Assembly: GCA_947561715.1 (NCBI GenBank) | Contig: OX387204.1 | Coordinates: forward strand, 15,195,001 to 15,259,000 | Direction: 5' to 3' | Length of the DNA: 64,000 nt | Source: Ascidia mentula | Taxonomy: Eukaryota > Chordata > Ascidiacea > Phlebobranchia > Ascidiidae | Shown here: positions 23,783 to 36,175 of the stretch, piece after piece | Layout of the letters: each line of letters opens with the position of its first letter | Numbering within the stretch: the stretch's first letter is position 1 | The notes under the pieces: model-generated | Databases searched by the model: none | What the model saw: only the letters and a program-made list of their open reading frames with translations | What the model was told of the DNA's origin: nothing | Program-made: the position numbers and the translations under genes

Positions 23783-25455
23783 ACTGGGTGTGATTGTCTT
23801 TGTTTAATCGGGTTCCGCGCCAAGCAACCTGGTGAAACTGTACTATTACCTTAACTTGTATTTTTAATGTAGTTCAGCATTATGATTTTAACCCGCTTCT
23901 TCATATGATACATATACACCTGCACATATACCGCTTTACGTTTAAGTACATTATAAATATGTCGTCATGCTCTTAAAGACATTTATAAAATGCTTTAGTA
24001 CCGCCGTAAGCTTGCTCTTGCCCGCACTGGAAGCTGTATGTTCTTACAAGCCTGCTTTAAACCTTTTTGTAACCTTGCACTTACACAAGCAGTATGTCTA
24101 CCTTTACCTGCTGTACACGCATAATCACACAAATCTAATGCAGCGCACAATATCCAAGGGCAAGAATTGAAACTAACAATTCCATGAAGCTGTCGCAACG
24201 TGTTTCTTTCCTTTCCTAAAAGTGTGGCAGTCTTACTTGCTTGTGTACAAACTCATATTTCAGCATGTTTTATTCTTCGTGTGCTATCCTCCCCCACCAC
24301 ATACATCTGTAGATAGAAAGTATTTATTTGTACAATTGCAAGCGTAGCGTCCGTCAGTCCGTTAAAATTGTCCGCCTGACAGCATATTTTGTGCGTTTAT
24401 CAGTGAACTTCATCTTGTAGTAAAAACACGTGTGTTTATTTTATACATTGATAATAATAATCATCTGTAAGAAATCATTGTTTTTGTAAAATGTCAAAAA
24501 GCCACCGCTTTTTTGTGCAAAGTTGTACCTGCATCCTTCCGCTGTTTTTTAAAGAAGCCATTTTTTCGAATGCAATCGATTTCCGGTGTTGGTGAACTTT
24601 TTCAGCGTTCCATTTTCCCCCAACAGCTCTCCTCACTTTGTTGTCGTTCAATCCGAGTCTTAACGAGAAAATGCTTCAAACCCAAATAAACGGTGCTTCC
24701 CCGCTGTCCGACAAGCCACGCGTTTCAAGTCTGATTTTTTCCATTCATATATTTCAGCTGGTGCCCTTTTGACTTTTTTTACCCGCTATATTGGGAAGCT
24801 AAAGACACCTTTGCAACCCGAAGATCCAAAATGTACGGTTACACCTGTTTATAATCCTACGAGCTGAAAACCCGAAATGCATTGGGCGAATTGACTATCA
24901 CGTCAATAACTATATTTAGTCAATTAAAGTTGCAATATAGTTATATGCAGTTGCTATTGATGAACATACAACAGAAACGTGGTGCCGTGTGCGAATGCAA
25001 AGCGGGAAAATTCACCCAAATACGAACTTGCAGGTTTATAGAGGATCACTTAAATTTTTTGAAACTCGAATTAAATATTAGTATTAGCGAAAATTCTTGC
25101 TAAAAAAGTGGTTAAAATCATACGTGTCTGCATCTTTGCACAGATTAAGCTAGTTTCCGGGAAAAAACGAATATGGATGAACTGAGTTTTTTACTGTAGA
25201 TACACAACATAAGTGATCGGAAAAATCGGCCAAAATTTCAAATGCAGCCAGACTCAAAAATGTTTGGCCAGACGGTTAAGATTTCGTTCAGTCTAACAAA
25301 CTTGATCGAGCTCTTTAGTTGGGTCGTTATGGTCTGTTACTTCTCCATTGTTCAACAGCTCGCTTGTGAACCAGATCATCCAAACTGGTCGGAAAATAGT
25401 ATCGGAAGGTTCCCTGAGTCTGTTATAAAGTGGGTCAAAGCGTCATTTCAGAACC
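23783..25455. other. Intergenic region ASPH-TPH
   Basis: About 1.7 kb between the ASPH stop and the first TPH exon copy. No supported exon. The last ~70 bases resemble the flank of the second TPH first exon (CCTGAGTCTGTTA, AGTGGGTCA, TTTCAGAACC). Confidence 0.5.
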
Positions 25456-25560
25456 ATGCTAAGTAAATCGGCAGACGCAAAAACGCGAAAAAACTTGGAT
25501 CACGTGACGTTGGATGACGTGTCCTCGGATGGTGAGAAAGAATCTAGATCGACAGAAAAG
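25456..25560 (+). CDS. TPH: Duplicate first coding exon of tryptophan hydroxylase (copy a)
   Basis: ATG at 25456 encodes 35 residues (MLSKSADAKTRKNLDHVTL...EKESRSTEK) and ends in phase 0 at AAG|GTGAGG. It is the near-identical twin of the exon at 26353-26457, including at least ~60 bases upstream and ~80 bases of intron downstream, so it arose by a local tandem duplication about 0.9 kb apart. Both can splice in frame to exon 29146. It may mark an alternative promoter, or be a dispensable copy; both frames are intact. Confidence 0.65.
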
Positions 25561-26055
25561 GTGAGGAACAATATGTCATTCAAAACGGCCTGCACAAAAA
25601 TGGCGGTTTTCCAAATTTGGGTTGGCCCTATGCACCGTTTAATGTATTGGTAACATATTTAACGATTTTTTTGGCCATTTTTTGTTGTGAAATATTATAG
25701 TAAAATTCTCCATCCCCGGTCCTTAATTTAATGATGACATCCGCAAACGTCCCGAGAAAACCACGACAAAACCCTTTAATCGTCGACGAAACAGACGTAA
25801 CAAAGGTCGTCTTCGTAAATGTTGAGAAAAATGCCGTACCCTTATTGGTATTTTAATAAAACCTAGGCAATTACGGTGTTCAATATCCTTTCTCTTCATA
25901 GTAAAGGCACCTGACCGTTGCTTGGCAACGTATCGTTGTAAAGATTTCTTCATTTATTCTGTGTACCTTTTAATCGCGTCACCACCTTCGGACCAATCTA
26001 TCTTTAGGCCAATAGACGCACGACGCCATTCCACAATTCAACGGAGCGCCGATTG

Positions 26056-26104
26056 TGACGTCACAGTTTGTTATGCGTAGCCGAAGTTCACGTAAGTGAC
26101 GTCA
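26056..26104. promoter_or_regulatory. Paired CRE palindromes upstream of TPH first exon b
   Basis: Two perfect TGACGTCA sites at 26056-26063 and 26097-26104, 41 bases apart, both in the form GTGACGTCACA, lie about 250-300 bases upstream of the ATG at 26353. They are candidate CREB/ATF sites for the second TPH promoter. The motif is frequent in this window, so function is not certain. Confidence 0.45.
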
Positions 26105-26352
26105 CAATGCTTTGCGAGCACGACGCAATCGATCGGGCGTGGACTGACAACGTTATAAGTTTTCGAATTTAGACAATCGATTATCACCGACGGAAGCGCT
26201 AAAGACCAGATGCCAGAGCCAGTTTGTTTAGCGTTTCGACGATTGTTCAAAAGCGCGCGCGTGCATAAGTGCGCTTCATATGTTGAAAGGGAGGAGGATC
26301 GGAAGGTACCCTGAGTCTGTTACACAGTGGGTCAGAGCGCAATTTCAGAACC

Positions 26353-29300
26353 ATGCTCAGCAAATCAATAGACACAAAAATGCGGGAAAACTTCGACCAC
26401 GTGACGTTGGAGGACGCGTCCTCGAATCGTGGGAAAGAATCGAGATCGACAGAAAAGGTGAGGAACAATATGTTATTTGAAAGGATCTACAAAAATATGG
26501 CGATTTTCAAAAGCTGGGCTGGCCCCCAGATGCACTTCTCGCAGTTATGGCGAATTTTGTTTTTTGAATGTTTCCGAAAGTTTTTCACGAAAGTTTGTCA
26601 CTAAAATAATGTTCGGTTAAATCTCTTTTAATCAGTGTCAGGCGTTTATTAATCTTGTGCAGAACCAACACATTGACTAAACGCTGATGTACGTTTGGAA
26701 ACTTTCCAAAATAGTCACGCGCGGCGACAGAATGCTCTTTGAATCCGTGACCCGCACTTCTGGCTGTTTTACGGACATTTTCTCCAACATTAGGCAAACG
26801 CCAGCACTCAACAATTATAGGTGTGGGTATAGCTTTACGAGAAAATGGTGGTTACACACATGGTTTTGATCAATTTTTTGCTACACACACTAATCTGCTG
26901 TAAATCACGGGGTTATCAACCGTGTTTGCTAAATAATAGTGTTTTCCACTCGCCACATGGCCTTTCTGACTATGCAAACACTAATCTAGACGATCAAACA
27001 TAGCCGGCCTTACTACAGGGTAAAATAAAACCAAATATCGCTTTTGAACGCTTCGAGAATATAATATATGGCGGATGCTTTTGACATTGACAAAAATCAC
27101 CTCCTCCGCGTTATTCAGTAATTTAATTTTAATTTGCAAATATTTGTATTTTAAGCTATAGACCCGATAACAGTGGTTGGAAACCAATAGTACCGTTGCT
27201 ATAATGATAAAGATATAATGATCCTGCAGAATGTGTCATGGTTTCGGCCTATCAGTTAACTTTGGAGCTGCTTGGTGCTTTATGACGGTCTTGTCAGTAC
27301 CTTTCCGGTTTCCAAGCATGCTCATGGCGCCTCCAAGATTCGCCCCCGGGGTTATAACTAGCTTAGTACAAAAAACTAATTCACCATATTCACCACAAAG
27401 TGGAAGTCTTTGGCTAAGCCAGCAGTGCGGGCTGGTAGGATCAAGCTGCACAAGAGAGGCTGGAAGTACGAAACAATGGCGCTGTCTGCGATTCGATTGT
27501 TTTTTTAATCCCAACCAGTGGGTAAATTATTTAAAGCGATGAGGCGCTGCAAAGGTTTGTAATTATTATCATAAATGTGTCCAAAGTAGTTATGTTACGT
27601 CAGTGGCGACGTGTGCTAACGCTACCCTGAACGCAGTGTTGTGTTTTTCAATGCAGTTCACTGACTTTGTCCTTTTTTTCTATTGTTAGCTTTACAATTC
27701 ATTGCGTTGCATGGCGTTCTATTTTTATTCTACATAATTGTCACGTCAACTGCTATTTAACAAGTTTATCGTGCCTCTTTTGTGTCCCGTTAAACGGCAC
27801 TTGGTAAGAAATATAAATAATGTGGTCATTTACAAACGACGGAAGTCAGACTTTACAACTTACAATTAGCACATAGGAAAGTAAAGCGCAACGTACTGCG
27901 TTGTTTGTTGTTTACCTTGTTACTCATGTGTGGCGTATTGGAAAGAGTTGGAGGATCAAAACTTCATTTCACCATTAGCTTACTTATTTTAAAGGTTTTT
28001 TTCAATACTATATGTAAATCAATGCAAATCAATTGCAGCGACAATTCAGTGACAAATTTATGCAAAACTAGAATTTTGAAATCCAAAATATCAGCGATGA
28101 TGTAGTGAATTGCCAAACTCTACTTTACAACACGGACTGTTGTGGGGAACTGTGGCGAATATTCAAACGCTTTTCATGTGGTTACGGTGTGGTTTACTAT
28201 AAATTTGAAATTATGCTCAGAAAGCGTTACATTTGCATTTAAGCGGATTAACCCTTGACATGGGTGGTGTAAAACTTGATTCACCAATCACAAAAAGGCA
28301 AGATGTCCCCTTGTACAGTTTGACAAATTACTACACAGCCCGTTTGGAATTTGTACAGGGCGAATATCAGCTGCGTAATCTTATAGATTTTCATTGATTT
28401 TCGACAGAAGCAATGGTTGCCGGCCGCGTCAAATACATTCATACCTCTAAGTCAACAAAACGACATCCATGATGTCTCCTAACCGTTTAATGTACGGCGC
28501 AACCGACCCATTTAACGATTTTTTAGTCATTTTTTTGTTGAAAAATATGCCGGTGTCTTTGCAGCTTTACCGCAGCCTGATTGTTAAATGATGATCGGTA
28601 ATTATTTAAATGTAAATCAGTAATTTCGATTTGGCTGTATTGGGTATTTTTTTGTGAATTTCTAACGTTTTTACATAGTAAAAAGAGTTAGTTTTGTAGA
28701 TCTTGCAAAGTATAAATTTTATTGATTAAATAAAAGTTATAATTTGTAAACATTATGTGCCGTATTGGTGTGAATCGTGTTAATTAATGCAAAACTTTCA
28801 ACGATCACTGAGATATGGTGATTGGGTTTATCCTGTCAGGTGAATGCGGATTTTTTTTATTTTACCAATAAGTCGGTATTTGTTGAATCATCTCAATATA
28901 ACAGTGGTATAGCTTCGTGAAAAAAGTATGACAACCGGACACACGGTGTGGCGTGGCCTACTTACTCATACAAGCGTGATTATGGGGGAAAAAGGTTAGA
29001 GAATGACGAAAACATGAGTGCAGATCACAATACCTGACAACATGAAAACGTATCTATAGTTGTTAATGGGAACATAGCTGTTTAGGATAATTTTTAGTAC
29101 TGCTGCAAGCGCGCTGTGATGTGACACAATAAACTTGCAATGCAGGGAACGAGTTTCGGACGCAATGATGATGCAAAAGAAGAGCGGTTAACCAGAGACG
29201 CTAGAAATGCAGGATCCAACGGAGATAAAGTTCAACAGCCAGAAAATACAGCGGACGCGGAAGCTCAGCGCCTCACTGCAGAAACTGCAAATGCACAGTT

Positions 29301-32203
29301 GGACATACCGCGTTGCCTGGCTGATCTGGATCGTTGCGGCAAAAACGTTCTTATGTATGGAGCCGAGTTGGATGCAGACCACCCCGTGAGTTTAACAGTC
29401 GAAACGCCATTTTTGTCATGTAATTAATGTGAGTTTAAATAAGCATGGGACAATAATATGAATTTTGTGAGCTGCATACTGACCACATAGTCACCGCAAA
29501 ATGTAAGTATTTGCCTGGCCCTTTGGCCGGCAAGATCGTATAGTCACACGAAGCTGCACTGGTAAGACCTTACAGGCCGAAACAGTAGCCGTATGTATAC
29601 AGCTCTCAAAATGTGGGGTTCGCCTGATAAGCTAGTCGGTAATTCGGGCATCTGAAATTGAACCCAGTTACCCTTTGCAGGGCTTCAAAGATGAAACTTA
29701 CAGGAAAAGAAGAAAAATCTTCACAGACATTGCCCTTAACTACAAACAGTACGTATAGTTTACCCCCATATGGTTGTACACCGTAAACTGATCAAAAGTA
29801 CTAACAATTTTTTCTTCAGCGGAGACGAAATACCAAGAATAGACTACACACAAGAAGAAATTGAAACTTGGTGAGAAAAGAAACTACATTGTAAACACGT
29901 CAAAATATATATGCGCGATCGCGACGACCGATCCAACGCAAAGTTTTTACATGCTACGTGAAGTACCGTCAAACAAGGCACTTGTTTTCATTGCGCTCTC
30001 AAGCACATCTGGTGCAAACCTGAATGACCGACATCAACGAAAAGTCTGTCTTAAATGATTTCTGCCGTGAACTAATGTAAAAGCATCAGCAATGTTACTG
30101 CTGCGAAATATTATTGCTTTCAAAAATAAGCCAGAATATTGTTAAAACAGTGTCCAGAAAATGTAAAAATATTAAATAGAACAAAACAATTTCGTCCGCT
30201 AAGTCTGCCTTTGTTTATGCAGGGGTCGCGTTTACAAAGAACTGATGTCCCTCTACCCGAAACACGCTTGTGAGAGTTTCGTCGCAAACCTTCCATTACT
30301 TGCAAGTCACTGTGGATACTGCGAAGAGAAAATACCACAGGTTTGAATCAAACTCGTAATAACTTGCGTTATAACGCAATAGGCGGCCAGGTAAACGTCT
30401 CTGTATTTAACAGTTGGAAGACGTTTCGAAATTTCTTCAAAAAAAGTCTGGTTTTCGTCTTCGGCCGGTTGCCGGATTTTTGAGTCCCCGCGACTTCCTG
30501 GCTGGCCTCGCCTTCCGTGTCTTCAACTGTACTCAGTACATCAGGTGAGTGTTTATTGAATCGATCCAAGTTAAGCATATTAACTAAATCAAAAAATTTG
30601 TTACATCTGTGTCATTTTCCAAACCGTCAGTTGAAACCTTAAGTTCTACATACGCTATAGATTGAATTCGAGGTTTAGAACATTTTATAGAAATTTAATA
30701 GTCTGTCCTTTCGGCACATTAAAACGTAACCATTAAAATACAATATGCCTGACAGCAACAGAAACTTTCTATAAAGCGCTTCAATAACACAAAAGGCATT
30801 TAAAGTGCAATGGATTGCCAGAATTCAAATAACAGAACAGCAACAAATTACTAAACCCTTGTACAGACATTCGAGCGATCCATTTTACACACCCGAGCCA
30901 GACGTATGCCACGAGCTATTGGGACACGTGCCTATGCTCGCAGACCCAGAGTTTGCGAAATTCAACCAAGACATCGGCCTTGCTTCACTTGGAGCTAGTG
31001 ACGAAGACATATCCAAACTTGCTGCAGTAAGCATGTGCTCAGTAGCGTTAAGTTCATGATAGGAATTAGGCTACGTGACAAGCGCCCGAGTACCTTGCTG
31101 TATAAATAAAACTCTCGTACAGCGCGATGTCAGCCGATTGCACTACGGCAAGTATACTTATAAGCCTGTTGATGTGTATATAAAACCCCTGTGCTAATTG
31201 CATATATCAGTCACAATCATGAGCAAAATTTGCAAACACATTGCTGTTTCGTGTGTTGCTCCAACGCTACACTTAAGTACATTGGATTTGCACAAAATAT
31301 GCTATGCAGTGCCTCTGCAGTAAGGTTCAAGGGCCCGTTGACAGCCCTAACACCGCAAACCCATGTTCAAAGTCTCGTACATTAAACTGTTTGTAAATGC
31401 TATATAACGGTGCAATGTTGGGGCAGACTCATTCTATGTTGGTACTGATCTGGAAACCCCAAAAGACTGTTGTAAGCAAACTGCACAAAGTAACAAGCTA
31501 CCTTTCGCAGTGCTATTTATACACGGTTGAATTTGGTTTATGCAAGGAAATGGGTGAAATGAAAGCGTTCGGCGCCGGCCTTCTGTCTTCCATTGCTGAA
31601 CTAAAGGTAAATATTTTAACGTGTAGTTTGCGTGATATTGTTTTATATTCAAGACGAACACATTAGTAAAAATCGCAGTCAAAGAGCACAGGCTTCCGAC
31701 TGTTGAACTAATTTGCTATTTCGCGACTTTGTGTGCAATCTATTGTCCAACATGCTTCTTCTTTTTATAAAAAGTATGTTGTTTTTAGCACGCGCTGACA
31801 ACTCCAGAAAAAATTGAGAAGTTTGATCCAATACGTGCAAGCGAACAGGAATTCTACGTGACGACGTATCAGCCGGTTTACTTTATATCCGAAAGCATTG
31901 AGGAAGCTTCCAGAAACATGAGGTCGGTAAAATTCAGAAAATTATTTCAATGCAACATGCGTAAAGAGTTGGACGTTTGTTTTGTCAAATAAAGACGATT
32001 CAGGCTTCAAGTTTCGATTAAAACTGTAACCTTGATTTGTTTCAAAACCTAAAAAAATCATTTTGCTTCGTAGAAATTTCGTGAACGGGTTGCGACGTCC
32101 ATTTACTGTGACCTTCGACCCATCGACGTGTACCATCACGAGCGAAGTGACGTCCAACAGAAAAAAATTGTCGGACATTCAGAAAGCAATACGAGTGTCC
32201 TAA
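26353..32203 (+). CDS. TPH: Tryptophan 5-hydroxylase (aromatic amino acid hydroxylase family)
   Basis: Ten phase-consistent exons: 26353-26457, 29146-29385, 29681-29748, 29820-29870, 30223-30340, 30414-30544, 30867-31026, 31511-31606, 31789-31922 and 32074-32203 (TAA), about 410 residues. It makes 5-hydroxytryptophan, the rate-limiting step of serotonin synthesis, with tetrahydrobiopterin and Fe(II). TPH rather than PAH or TH is favoured by [30 protein letters not shown] and SSIAELKHAL. Iron ligands are visible: both His in CHELLGHVP and the Glu in TVEFGLC. The roughly 98 residues before the core do not look like the usual ACT regulatory domain, and the protein stops soon after FDPSTCTI...[10 protein letters not shown], so the C-terminal tetramerising coiled coil seems short or absent. 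Confidence 0.93.
26458..29145 (+). other. Large first intron of TPH
   Basis: About 2.7 kb. I looked for exons encoding an ACT domain and found none convincing. A stretch at 26731-26820 is open with an AG and GT border but shows no ACT pattern. A GC-richer open region on both strands at 27231-27542 has no recognisable product. Confidence 0.45.
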
Positions 32204-33448
32204 ACAACCCTCCAGCTCTGCTTAGTTTAGTGGTTTAATGGTTTATTGTAAAGCTACAACCATAGATGTGTGATTTTAAGTTTGTTGAATATCTTTCCAA
32301 CAAGTTTATTTTGCTCTTCAGCCGTTAGAAAATGAAGTAAGGGTGTGCTACAATATTTGGGACGCTGCAAACGCTTTCGGAATTCTGTTAGTGGAACACG
32401 TTCGTCGTCTAAACGACCATTGTTTTTTGTTATTGTTTAAGATTTTTGGCTTTATGCGTTTTGTACATTGCAAGCTTACTTTACGCTATGGTTTTGGTTA
32501 CTTGTCGATATTTACCTGCACGTTGGCTCGCTTCGCAAATAAAACATTTCTAACTGGATTATCGATGCACCAAGTGTCCAATGTCGTATGGAACTTGTTT
32601 GAGCAAGAAGGAAATTGATGGCTTATTGGAAACAGACCAGACGTAAATGGCTTCATAACGTGATGACTTCGCAGTCACTTTTTATCAGCCTATAGTGTTG
32701 GCCAAGAGATGATTCACAATGGAAAACACTGCTTGAGAATCCGGTAGTGTGTCGTCACCGAACTATGGCACGAAAATGTACAAAAAACAGAGTGAATTAT
32801 AATAGCGATCGGCGAACAGTTACACCGTTTTGACTTTCATGTCTCATCAGAGCTAGTTGTTGCAATTAACCCTTGACTGGGCAGACGAAAACGAATTCCA
32901 CTTGGCTGGTTGAAGCTACTGTTGGTTTGTCGCGACTGTTTATCGCGGTTGGCTCCGCCATCGGCAAAGTTACAGAATACATCACATTATAAAAGAAAAA
33001 GCTCACATTGCTTGTAACAATATGACTTATAGCCAGGTTACACCATATAATAACTGTTTTATTGGTGACAGTCACAATTAGCGCACAGCATTTAAGTTAC
33101 ACATACACGCAGCGGAACGGGGACAACAAAACTGCGAGCGCTCTAAGTAGGTTGAACACACGAAGCGAAATGCGAATTAAAACCGGATCACTTTCCCATG
33201 AAGAAAGAAAGTAATCCGATCCACATGAGTGGAAAGTAGTCCGGGGTACGTTTTATTGCAGCGCGAAACTAGTCAGTGATGCTCTTATTGTTGATGCGCA
33301 GGTTATTGTTACTTTCGTAACGTTTCGTAAACTATTGAGCACAAACTATAAGATTGTATATGTTGATTACATGGAAACTCTGATGCCTCTTATCGCAGAC
33401 TAAATATAAAAGTTTTGTTCCATATTCAGAACATACCGTGCACAATCT
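32204..33448. other. TPH 3' flank and intergenic region
   Basis: AATAAA at 32538-32543, about 335 bases after the TPH stop, is a candidate polyadenylation signal. The remainder, to the ATG at 33449, holds no supported exon. Confidence 0.45.
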
Positions 33449-35503
33449 ATGGAGTTCAGGGCGATGTTAGCTGCCTTGATTGTACTTTCTGTTGTGGTTG
33501 TCATCTTTCAGCAACTGGCGATACAAAGAAACAACTTGCTGCGGTGGGAAGTCAAATTGTGTCCTAGTGTACTTTATGTTTGTTTTGTACCGCCATATAA
33601 TTTCATTCTAACTCAAGTTAAAAATCAGCTTTGGTTAATTGTTGGTTTAGATTTAAATAGAGCGGGTTTTCCCAAACATTTTTTCCAACGGAATCATGTA
33701 AGGTTATTTGAATTGCCAATGAGTCACCAAGTAAACCTATTCGTTTATCATTAATTTCTAATTCTTTTTGACTTTGTGCTTATGCGTTTTTTTGCCCAAA
33801 GACAACTGATATGTCCAGGAGTTTTACCCGGCGGCAGTAGCAAGACACCCGGCATATTTTGTTACAAAAACCTGCAGGGTTTGCAACTAGACTGTATGTA
33901 CCAGGCGGTTAAGACGTAGAACACGTCAATAAATGCATACGTTTTTTACCATTGCAGGCTGTTGCATCAATAGTTCGTATTTCGACAGGATTGTGACTTG
34001 CGAGCAAAACGATGTTAAAAGGAGAATCCCCGCCAAATCAGAAAGCACATCGACTGTGAGTTTGGGTACGAGACGCGAATTGACTGGACAAGTTGAACAT
34101 TACATCAGGCCGCCAGTGAGATACCTTCTTCGGCCAGTGTTTCACATCTCCGCCAACCGTGGTCATCGTGAATGTTTAAAAAACAAAGGTAGTCTTTATG
34201 TTGCCCAAAACCATTCCCGTCGCCACAATAAAAAGTTTGGACGATACCCAAACGCACTTGTATTAGAAAGGTTCAACATTTGTTTTAAAACGTAAGAACT
34301 AATTTAAGAATTTAAAGAAAATTAGGATTAAGAATTACCACCTCGTCTCCACTCAAACTTCTGGATAAGAATATTTATACAAATCGCTGCGGAATCAGTC
34401 ATAATGTATAATAACACATTAATTTATACAGTATTTTTGTGTGCATATACAGGTGTACGCTGGAGAATGACGATTTTTATAAAATCTACTGTCGGCAATT
34501 TTCAGCGCCGAGAATTTATTCGCCGCACGTGGGCGTCTCTGTGCTATGTAGACGACGTGCGCTTTGACACAGTTTTCGTTTGCGGAAAGTCGGTGGGAAG
34601 TGGCAACGTACTTCTGAAAGAGGAATCAATGCGTTACGGTGATATTTTACAATTCGATGGTCCTGACGATTACAGGTACTAAATGACAAAGAAACCAAAC
34701 CTTACTTTTGTTTTAACGATTGACACGCGACTGCAAATTTGTCGTTGTGACCGTGAATATCGCATAACCAAGAAGGGTTAAAGACAAACCTTGTAGCTGA
34801 ATTTTCGTGCTAAAACTTGCTGGTTTAAAGGTGTTGTGAGAGATGAGCATTTCCTCAATGAGTGTATATCGGGTATAGTTGTGAGCCAATAACAGTGTTA
34901 CAACTTCTTTTTTACCTCAATTTATCTATTAGAAATATTGCCCAAAAGACTTTAGCGGCGATGCAGTGGGCTTCAAACAATCTTCATCGGGACGACGTTT
35001 ATTCTTCCGGAGATGACGATTTTCTCATCAACGTCGGCCGTCTGCAAGAGGTCGTAGACGAGGCGAAGCAGCTAACTAGCGCCAACGAGTGGCCAGAAAT
35101 GCCGATTATCTGCTCGTACAAACTACTGGACCACGCAAGTCCCATTAGAAACCCAACAGGTCCTGACGGAAAGTGGTATATTGCTGCTAGTGAGTACAAG
35201 TGGCCGGTCTACCCGCGTGCTTGCTTTGGTGGTTTCTATACGGTAAGTGTGGGCATAGTCAGAAGCATATTCGAAGCATCGAGGACTGTGCCAACACTGC
35301 GGGTTGATGACGTTTGGATCACTGGAATTTTGCGCACGAAGATTGGAATGCCAGATGCTATGGTTCTGGAGGTCAAGGATGCCGTTGGTACGCATATGGT
35401 CGGATATAGGGAGCAAGTGTCCAAAACGAGGCGTAAATTTATGTGGAGGGACTGGAAAACAATATTGAAAGCTATTGGAGATAAGACGATGTGCATTTGT
35501 TGA
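33449..35503 (+). CDS. GT31 beta-1,3-galactosyltransferase-like type II Golgi enzyme, copy 1
   Basis: Four exons: 33449-33566, 33958-34188, 34453-34675 and 34933-35503 (TGA), about 380 residues; the first donor (A|GTGTAC) is weak and chosen for phase. A signal anchor follows the start (MLAALIVLSVVVVIF). Family 31 motifs are in order: RREFIRRTWAS, RYGDILQFDGPDDY, a DDD metal site in GDDDFLIN (codons at 35012-35020), KWPVYPRACFGGFY and DDVWITG. Such enzymes transfer Gal or GlcNAc in beta-1,3 linkage from UDP-sugars in the Golgi lumen. The acceptor cannot be told from sequence. AATAAA at 35549 lies 46 bases after the stop. Confidence 0.85.
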
Positions 35504-36175
35504 TTCCTGTCAACTTCATTTGAGAACGCGTAAGGACAACTTTCTTAAAATAAAAACGAATTTCAGCGACTTTTTTGTAGACTTTCTGCAAATAAGGAAA
35601 GCATGAAAATTTAGACACATTTTGTCAACATTTAAACCTTGTTTCAATTCTGGAATAATTCTACAACAGGAACAGCTTATAGAAAAGGTGCCATGTAGTA
35701 AAAATCATGACGTTTTTCACACAAAGCACAATCCTACACCATGACACTAAAAACCTACTGCATAAAAGTCAACCAGCGCTTGCTTCGTGACGAATTCTGC
35801 CACCTTCGCAAAGAGAAAGCGCTCTTTCTCTGCTATTGTGACGTATCACCTGCCAAATGCTACTTCTGCTATCAGAAAAAACAAAAGGAAGCGATCGCTT
35901 TTTCAGCATGACTCTCGCGTTGCGCGCGCCGTTAGCTCTGTACCGTTTATTCAGCACGCTGCAGCTGAATGTTTTGGAACCAAAGACGAAACCTTTAGCT
36001 GCAAACTTGGCGAAGTGGTACATGGTTTGACCAATTAGACACCTAGTACAGGATATGAAAGCACACACATACAGTAGTACCTGTTGTAATGTCAGTAGTA
36101 ACTGTTGTAGGAAAACAACAGGATCTTAGGCAATGTAATAAGATAAGCAGCCGTTTATAGGGAGGACTTGCAGTC
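35504..36175. other. Intergenic region between the two GT31 genes
   Basis: About 670 bases that should hold the 3' end of copy 1 (AATAAA at 35549) and the promoter of copy 2. An open minus-strand frame at 35769-36068 has no family resemblance and is taken as chance. Confidence 0.5.

Noticed and set aside
26731..26820. Candidate ACT-domain exon of TPH
   Set aside because: Bordered by AG and GT but leaves in phase 2 and lacks the ACT sequence pattern.
27231..27542. Open frames on both strands (103 and 92 codons) in the TPH intron
   Set aside because: No domain, no splice context and similar length on both strands; treated as chance in a GC-richer patch.
35769..36068. Minus-strand frame of 99 codons
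   Set aside because: Odd composition, overlapped by another frame on the plus strand, no splice support; most likely promoter sequence of GT31 copy 2.
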